Below are positions 58,070 to 64,000 of a DNA stretch of 64,000 nucleotides, piece after piece. The notes beneath the pieces are model-generated. The model was not told the DNA's origin and did no database searches. It saw nothing but the letters and a program-made list of their open reading frames with translations. The first letter of the stretch is position 1, and every line of letters begins with the position of its first letter. The position numbers and the translations under genes are program-made. The stretch is from Tipula vernalis (taxonomy: Eukaryota; Arthropoda; Insecta; Diptera; Tipulidae): NCBI GenBank assembly GCA_958295665.1, contig OY282560.1, forward strand, positions 312,461,236-312,525,235, given 5' to 3'.

Positions 58070-59225
58070 TACAGAAATGAAACGTTTGGATTGTGTTCCG
58101 TAAGTGGCAAATACAAATTGGCCGAATTGGTCCCACCACCAGACCCATTGCACTCCTTTGTTTCTGGAACAAGAACAGATTCCCCACATTTCCTGACATA
58201 AATTCAGAAATACCAAATTACTTTATTTGGCGCAACAAATGTGGTTCGGTGAAAATGCTAATTGTGATCACACAAAATTGTAATCAGAGCCGATAAGACA
58301 CTTGCGGGAGAACACACAAAACCTTTCAAGGCACAAACAATTGATGAAGTCACCATTGTCGTTATTGGTGAAAATTTGGAGTCCCGTGATATCAGCTGTA
58401 CAAATCTATATTTTTTATAATAAGATTAATTCATTTCATTGACACGAAAATTCAAATTCAGGCGCTGAAATGAACAAAAAGTCAGTCCAAAAACTATTAT
58501 CATATCGACCGATGGTTACTGCAAATGAGAACAATCACATCGCGAAATATCAGCATCTATTTCACCAATACGCTGTCGATATGTACGTCAAAGTTGAAAC
58601 TTGGCGATTGACATTCATCAGATTAAACCGGACAAAACTCCATTCCGAAGAGTATATTCACCTTCGCAAGTCACTCAATATCAAATGTGCCGCTATGTAA
58701 CGAAGCAATTTGAGTCATTTTTTGCGTTTTTGTTGTTTACTGCCATCTAAAACATTATCCAGTGACATGTGCCAGAATGATGACTTCGCCCGAAATATCA
58801 AAATATTATGCTTGGAATGGAAGAAAATCCAGTCCAAGCAACGACGAGTGTTTCTATTTAGGTTTGCTATTAGTCAACGTTCATGGCCCAACTCGGAGAT
58901 GCTGTGTGATTTCGTCAAATGCTCATCAAGTATGAACATTGTTTTCGATAATTATCTCAATTGATTTGTGGGCCAAATACAAAGATTACATGTCTGATGA
59001 TATTTTGCATTAGATGCGTACTAGAACATCAAATCCTGATGTTAAATGAGGACATGTGCGTGATGATATCGAATAAGGTATTACCTCAATTAGGGATGAC
59101 AGGACGCATTGAATGAAATTCCACTTACATTTGTTTCATCAGAAGTTGCAGCTACGTTGTTGGAAGGTGGTCGAACAGCTCATTCAGCACTCAAGTGGCC
59201 GTTGAATATGCATGAAATCATTTGA
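58070..59225 (+). mobile_element. Helitron Rep/helicase relic
   Basis: Plus strand, several frames. About 58090-58200 reads SVSGKYKLAELVPPPDPLHS then FVSGTRTDSPHFLT, as in Helitron-like N-terminal domains. 58330-58395 reads KPFKAQTIDEVTIVVIGENL then ESRDI. 58545-58670 reads HLFHQYAVDMYVKVETWRLT then FIRLNRTKLHSEEYIHLR. About 59140-59215 reads SSEVAATLLEGGRTAHSALK, a Pif1-type helicase motif. The order matches Helitron proteins, but large parts (including the Rep tyrosines) are missing or broken. Confidence 0.7.
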
Positions 59226-59382
59226 CTGACTTAAATTTCTAACTTTTTTAATCGAAGTTCTTCTATCTCTATCTAATAATGAAAACCACATAAAAAGCGT
59301 AAAATTATTTTTTAGCAATATTATTTTATTTCGGATTTTTGTTGTTCATAATTTAACAAAACCAACTTCCATACAATATGTA

Positions 59383-60575
59383 TCAAGCGTATACCTTCGA
59401 TTCAATCCAATCGACATGTGAACCGATGTTTGTATATACTCCCGGCAATCCTTGTTGTCCACACTGTGACGGGCCAAATGATACAACACCTACTAAATAC
59501 CAATATGGTATATCACTGCTATGATCGACTGTCATAATTGGACCACCTGAATCACCATTACATGAATCAGCATCGCCTTCACCACCCGCGCATAATTGTG
59601 TACTTTGTAGGATAAAACCGAAGCGATTGTAAACCTTTTTGCATTGTTCAATATTGAATCCATTAAGGCGAACCTTTAATTTTATATTGCTGCTTCTACC
59701 CGTTTCAGTTTTACCCCAACCGGCAACATCTAATTTAACACCATCGTAATTCAATGATCGTAATTGTTGTTGCCGTGGCAAACAAATTGGTTTTATAAAG
59801 TCTGTGGATGGAACATCGTATTGTAGTCGCAATAGAGCAACATCGTTGTTTTGGTGTTTCGATAGTGAATCGTACTGTTCATGCGGAATTATCTCCGAGA
59901 TTGGTACATCAATGGCTGATTCATTACAATCATCTCCGGTTTCTGTTGTTACACAATCTACGTCCGTTGATAAATCATATTCACCCAATCGGACACTTGA
60001 ACTGCAGGAAGAAACATTTCAAATATTTATCACGTTTATTCTTTCAATAAACTCGATCGAACACTTACAGCGACCATGTCGCAGGAATACGCTTTCCTTT
60101 CACACAATGAGCAGCGGTTACAACATAGCGTTTACTGATAAAAACTCCCCCACAATCGAATCCCCTTTTGTTTTGTGCTAAAATTATACAGAAATTACAA
60201 CGTTTATTGTGGATCTAAACAGCGGTTACATTTCTTTATAAAACTTACGTTTCTTGTATTCCAACAACGCCATCCATGGGAACTCATCGACATCAGTATT
60301 AGTACCGCCAACGATTTTATTGGATAAATCAATACCACATTCACCCGGTTCTGGTAATACATCACTACTACCGGTTGGTATTAATGGATTTGAACAGCAG
60401 ACAAGCGGTTCATTATTGTAGTAACCACATTGAAAGTACGACAAATATGGCCATTGGTCTCTTGTTAATTGGTCTCCGATTGCCAATAAGTGTAACAGAC
60501 TAGTACATTGGTCAAGATATTGACAAAGGCCGGGTTCATTTGTTAGGGTATAACATCCGCTAAAGCTAGGGTTAT
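59383..60575 (-). CDS. CLIP-domain trypsin-like serine protease (5' end missing)
   Basis: Exons 60575-60249, 60177-60069 and 60001-59383 join in phase with GT..AG introns. Such secreted zymogens act in insect haemolymph cascades for melanisation, Toll activation or patterning. The first exon holds a complete six-cysteine CLIP domain (C-YTLTNEPGL-C ... LV-CC), then the activation site IVGGTNTDVDEFPW. The catalytic triad is intact: His in TAAHC, Asp in NNDVALLRL, Ser in GDSGGP. An aspartate six residues before that Ser predicts trypsin-like cleavage after Arg/Lys. An acidic, cysteine-containing loop after GEYD is typical of the easter/SPE/MP1 group. The signal-peptide exon upstream of the acceptor at 60576-60577 was not found. 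Confidence 0.88.
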
Positions 60576-60577
60576 CT

Positions 60578-61129
60578 GTAATAAACACAGGAATCAGAAA
60601 AATTATTTAACACAAAACAAATTTGCTATCAAATTTTGAAGACAAAATAAATCTTAGGTAGAGATGGCATCACTAGTAACCGAACGAATCCGAATAGACA
60701 ACTCAACTAATTTACGTTTTTCTCAACTATTTCACCTGCGTAGTCGAAAGGGACACCCAAAAATAGCCGACACAAAACAACAATTCCGACCAATGGAATT
60801 AATCTAAGGTCATAGTCCTCATTAGTTCGAAAGTGAGCTATGTTTATTCATTTTTACAATCATATTTATTATTAATTTGATATTTTCGGATTCGGACCGC
60901 GATTGTAGTATGTACCAATGTAAATAACGGCACTCCTAACCCGGTAACCAGGAATGAAGGAGTCACATTTCAGACAGCTTCAATCGACAAATAGTGCTGG
61001 CGCAAATAGTATAGCTGACTAAATCTTAACCAAGTTCAGCACGTATCTCTTAAACCACATTAACCTCTCTTTTCGTAAAATTCGCTCGTTTAGTTTAACA
61101 TTTTGGAATAGCAGTTTATGGTACCTGGA
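60578..61129. other. Intergenic; expected location of the missing protease exon
   Basis: A minus-strand exon with a signal peptide should lie here or farther right, but no ATG plus hydrophobic segment plus donor could be picked out with confidence. Confidence 0.25.
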
Positions 61130-61545
61130 ATTACCACGGAAGTCACAAAGTAAAAATCGAAATTACACAACCTTTTGCACGGCCTTTCGTTAGGAGGCAA
61201 CCCGTCACAGTTGTTGAACGGGTTCAAATTAAATGCTGGAACCGCTTTCGGAGAAGAGCCGACAACGTTGTAGAAACAATGTCGCAAATACACGATCTTC
61301 CAATAGAGAAAACTGATTTCGTACGGGAGCCCACGTTTCAATCATACCGGTTAAATTACTAGTACCGGTCGAATACTGGTTTAATTACTATTATTCCTAT
61401 TGTAATTCCTAACCTTAATTTCCAGAAATTATCCAAAAATTAAGGAATGTCAAAATTAAGTTCATGGTCCAGCCCGTTACAACTGGTCAAGAAAAAGAAC
61501 GGGGAATGGAGACCTTGTTGAGAATTACAGTTCCAGAGAGGTATT
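61130..61545 (+). mobile_element. Ty3/gypsy RT N-terminal scrap
   Basis: About 61450-61540 reads SSWSSPLQLVKKKNGEWRPC, the conserved N-terminal motif of gypsy reverse transcriptase, ending in a stop. About 61165-61200 reads PFARPFVRRQPV, which resembles the PVFARPRRL motif that precedes it in such elements. It is truncated at the minisatellite. Confidence 0.5.
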
Positions 61546-61574
61546 CGAAACCACACCTTCAAGACTTTTCGGAC

Positions 61575-63178
61575 TAGCCTGTAAAATGTACCCACCGCCA
61601 CGTAGTCACCAAGTGTAGTCACCAGGGGTAGTTAAACAATTTAGTCACCAAGTGTAGTCACAAAGTATTTTCACCAAGTGCAGTCACCTAGTGTAGTCAC
61701 CAAGTGAAGTCACCGTTTACTCACGAACGTAAAGTCACCAAGTGTAGTCACTTAGCGTAGTCCCCGAGCATAATCACCAAGTGTAGTAGCCAAGTGTAGT
61801 CGCCAAGTGAAGCCACTAAGTGTAGCCTGAAGTGTGGTCACCATGTGTAGACGCCAAGTGTAGTCTCCAAGTGTTGTCACTAAGAGTAGTCACCAAATTT
61901 AAGCACCAAGTGAATGTAGTTAGCAAGTGTAGTCACCAAGGACAGTCACTTAATGTGGTCAGCTAGTGTAGTAACCAAGTGCAGTCACCAAGTATAATTA
62001 CCAAGTGTAGTTGTCATGTGTAGTCACTAAATATAGTCGCCAAGTGTATTCGCCAACTGTACTCACCAAGTGTAGTCACCAAGTACAGTCACCAAGTCTG
62101 TACCATTAGGGTAGTCACCAAGTGTAGTCACAAAAGGGTAATCAAAAAATGTAGTCACCAAGTGTAGTTACAAAGTATTGTCACAAAGTATAGTCACCAA
62201 GTGTAGTCTCCAAGTGTAATCACCAAGCGTAGTAACGAAGTGAGGTCATTAAGTGTGATCACAAAGTGTAGTCACCAAGTGTAACCACCAAGTAAAGTCA
62301 ACAAGTGTAGTCACCAATTGTAGTCGCCAAGTTTAGTTACCAACGTATAGTCACCAAGTGTAGTCTCCAGGTGTTGTCACCAAGTGTAGACAAAAAATGT
62401 ATTCAACAAGTATAATCACCAAGTGTAGTCACTAAGTGTAGTCCTCGAGCGTAATCACCAAGTGTAGTAGCCAAGTGTAGTCACCAAGTGCAGTCACTAA
62501 GTGTAGACGCGAAGTGTAGTAACCATGTGTAGTCCCCAAGTGTAGTTACCAAGTGTAGCCCCTAAGAGTAGTCACCAAGTGTAGATAGCAAGTGTAGTCA
62601 CCAGATGTGGTTACTAAAAGTGGTCACCTAGTGTAGTAACCATGTTTAATCACCAAGTATAGTCACCAAGCCTAGATACCAAGTGTAGTCACCAAGTACA
62701 GTCACCAAGTCTGTTCCCCTAGGGTAGTCACCAAGTGTAGTCACAAAGGGTAGTCAAAAAATGTAGTCACCAAGTGTAGTTACCAAGGATAGTTAAAAAA
62801 TGTAGTCACCAAGTGTATTCTCCAAGTGTAATCACCAAGTGTAGTAACGAAGTGAGGTCATTAAGTGTGATCACAAAGTGTAGTTACCAAGAGTAACCAC
62901 CAATTAAAGTCACCAAGTGTAGTCACCAATTGTTTTCGCCAAGTTTAGTCACCAAGTGAAGTCACCAAGTGTAGTCACTAAGTGAAGTCACCGTTTAGTC
63001 ATCAACGTATAGTCCCCAAGTGTAATCTCTAAAACTAGTCACCAAATGTAGTCACCAAGTGTAGTTAGCAAGTGTAGTCACCAAGGACAGTCACTAAATG
63101 TGGTCACCTAGTGTAGTAACCTAGTTTAGTCACCAATTGTAGTCACCAAGTACAGTCACCAAGTGTAGTCACTAAGTG
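61575..63178. repeat. 13-bp minisatellite, ~1.6 kb
   Basis: Continuous degenerate tandem array of the unit AAGTGTAGTCACC, about 120 copies by length. Many units carry one or two substitutions (for example AAGTACAGTCACC, AAGTCTGTACC). Longer blocks recur: the AAGTCTGT(AT/TC)CC..AGGGTAG variant near 62095 and 62708, and the GAAGTGAGGTCATTAAGTGT variant near 62237 and 62848, about 612 bp apart, suggesting a higher-order duplication. No coding frame. Confidence 0.9.
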
Positions 63179-63180
63179 GA

Positions 63181-63460
63181 GAGAAAAAAACAATTCAAAT
63201 GCCCTAAAATGAATAAAACTTGCAGAAAATGTGAATTTAAAGGGCATTTTCAAATTGCTTGTGGAACCGGAAGTAACAAATGCAAAATAATCATGTTCCA
63301 AAATATAATATCCGTTAAATGCGATGGGGATGTTGTTTATACATATATTTAACACAGGCGATGATGAATTGATATTGTGCAAAGTGGATGGCATCAAATT
63401 GAAAATGTTAGTTGGTTCTGGCAGTAATAATTTGAAAAGCGTATTAGCGTAGGGAAAAAA
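63181..63460 (+). mobile_element. Retrotransposon gag zinc knuckle and protease scrap
   Basis: 63200-63270 reads CRKCEFKGHFQIAC, a CCHC knuckle. 63355-63450 reads GDDELILCKVDGIKLKMLVG then SGSN, like the start of a retropepsin whose catalytic Asp has changed (VGSGS for VDSGS). This is a gypsy-type arrangement, starting immediately at the minisatellite end. Confidence 0.5.
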
Positions 63461-63722
63461 AAAACAAATCGCTACATTGTATGTTGTAAAGAATGGATCA
63501 TAACATCAAAAATGTAAGAAATTTTGAAAATTGGTTTGGATGTAAATGATGTTTGCAATTTAAATATATCTTTCACCGGTTCATTGTCACCATAGTTTGT
63601 TCTGTGTTTATTCAGATGAAGGAACTGATGATCTCTTAAACTCATACTCGAATCGATTGATCAAGTAAAATATTTCCAACAAACGAACACTTAAAATTTT
63701 TTTCTCTATTTGCCAATGTTGT

Positions 63723-64000
63723 TATGTGATAGGTTTTACATCCAGTAGGATATCATGTTAATCGCTACAGATTAACGTGATACGGTAAAACTCGGTTGTA
63801 ATCCCATCCGTCTCTCCACGGTATATACCGTATAAACTTTTTTTGAATACTCTGGATGTTCGGATTGGTTTGTATTAAAAGGACACCAGACATTGACAGC
63901 ATATTCTATGTGATAGGTTTTACATCCAGTAGGATATCATGTTAATCGCTACAGATTAACGTGATACGGTAAAACTCGGTTGTAATCCCATCCGTCTCTC
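63723..64000. repeat. 94-bp direct repeat at the window edge, with a LINE scrap between
   Basis: 63723-63816 (TATGTGATAGGTTTTACATC ...) is repeated without visible change at 63907-64000, period 184 bp, and continues past the window. Between them the minus strand (about 63905-63835) reads EYAVNVWCPFNTNQSEH, resembling the LEYA..VW.P motif near the end of LINE ORF2. The whole may be a tandemly duplicated LINE fragment. Confidence 0.45.

Noticed and set aside
59804..60181. Plus-strand 125-codon frame over the protease gene
   Set aside because: Antisense to exons whose catalytic motifs read clearly on the minus strand.
61575..63178. A CRISPR-like array
   Set aside because: Units are 13 bp, head to tail and without unique spacers, in an insect genome. 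It is a minisatellite.

Overview
This window is AT-rich eukaryotic DNA from an insect, most likely a nematoceran fly. Spliced genes with GT..AG introns encode animal proteins whose closest resemblance, from memory, is to Drosophila orthologues. A tRNA-Asn gene and many insect-type transposon classes are present: errantivirus, BEL/Pao, Jockey- and I-like LINEs, mariner, hAT, Helitron and a foldback-like element. The species cannot be named from the sequence alone.

Layout. 1-6.9 kb: the last exon of an unrecognised gene, then decayed transposons. 6.9-9.3 kb: two DNA-repair genes tail to tail, Mus81 (+) and an XRCC4-like gene (-), 38 bp apart. 10.05 kb: tRNA-Asn(GTT). 10.9-13.5 kb: a foldback-like element with arms of four ~165-bp units each. 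13.5-15.6 kb: a Ty3/gypsy relic and two short inverted-repeat elements. 17.4-31.9 kb: a membrane-traffic neighbourhood made of Rab1 (-, six exons, one 5.9-kb intron holding a Jockey relic), Rab GDI (+, single exon, head to head with Rab1) and the exocyst subunit Sec10 (+, three exons). 32-36 kb: LINE relics. 36.4-39.9 kb: COQ2 (-, ubiquinone synthesis) and JAMP (+, ER membrane) head to head.

40.6-55.1 kb is a nested retroelement cluster. Its core is a structurally complete errantivirus-type provirus (43040-54089): 467-bp LTRs that look identical, a tRNA-Ser-type primer site, intact gag, pol and env, an in-phase -1 slippery heptamer, and a 4-bp target duplication CGTG. Its 5' LTR is split by a 4.0-kb I-like LINE, inserted in the opposite orientation with a perfect 13-bp target duplication. 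The LINE keeps an intact ORF1 but has lost its reverse transcriptase. Older gypsy relics lie on either side.

55-64 kb: relics of hAT, BEL/Pao and a Helitron, a 182-bp tandem satellite, a CLIP-domain trypsin-like protease gene (-, first exon not found), a ~1.6-kb minisatellite of 13-bp units, and gypsy and LINE scraps running to the window edge.

All exon boundaries were placed by eye from reading frame, GT..AG signals and family resemblance. There is no transcript evidence.
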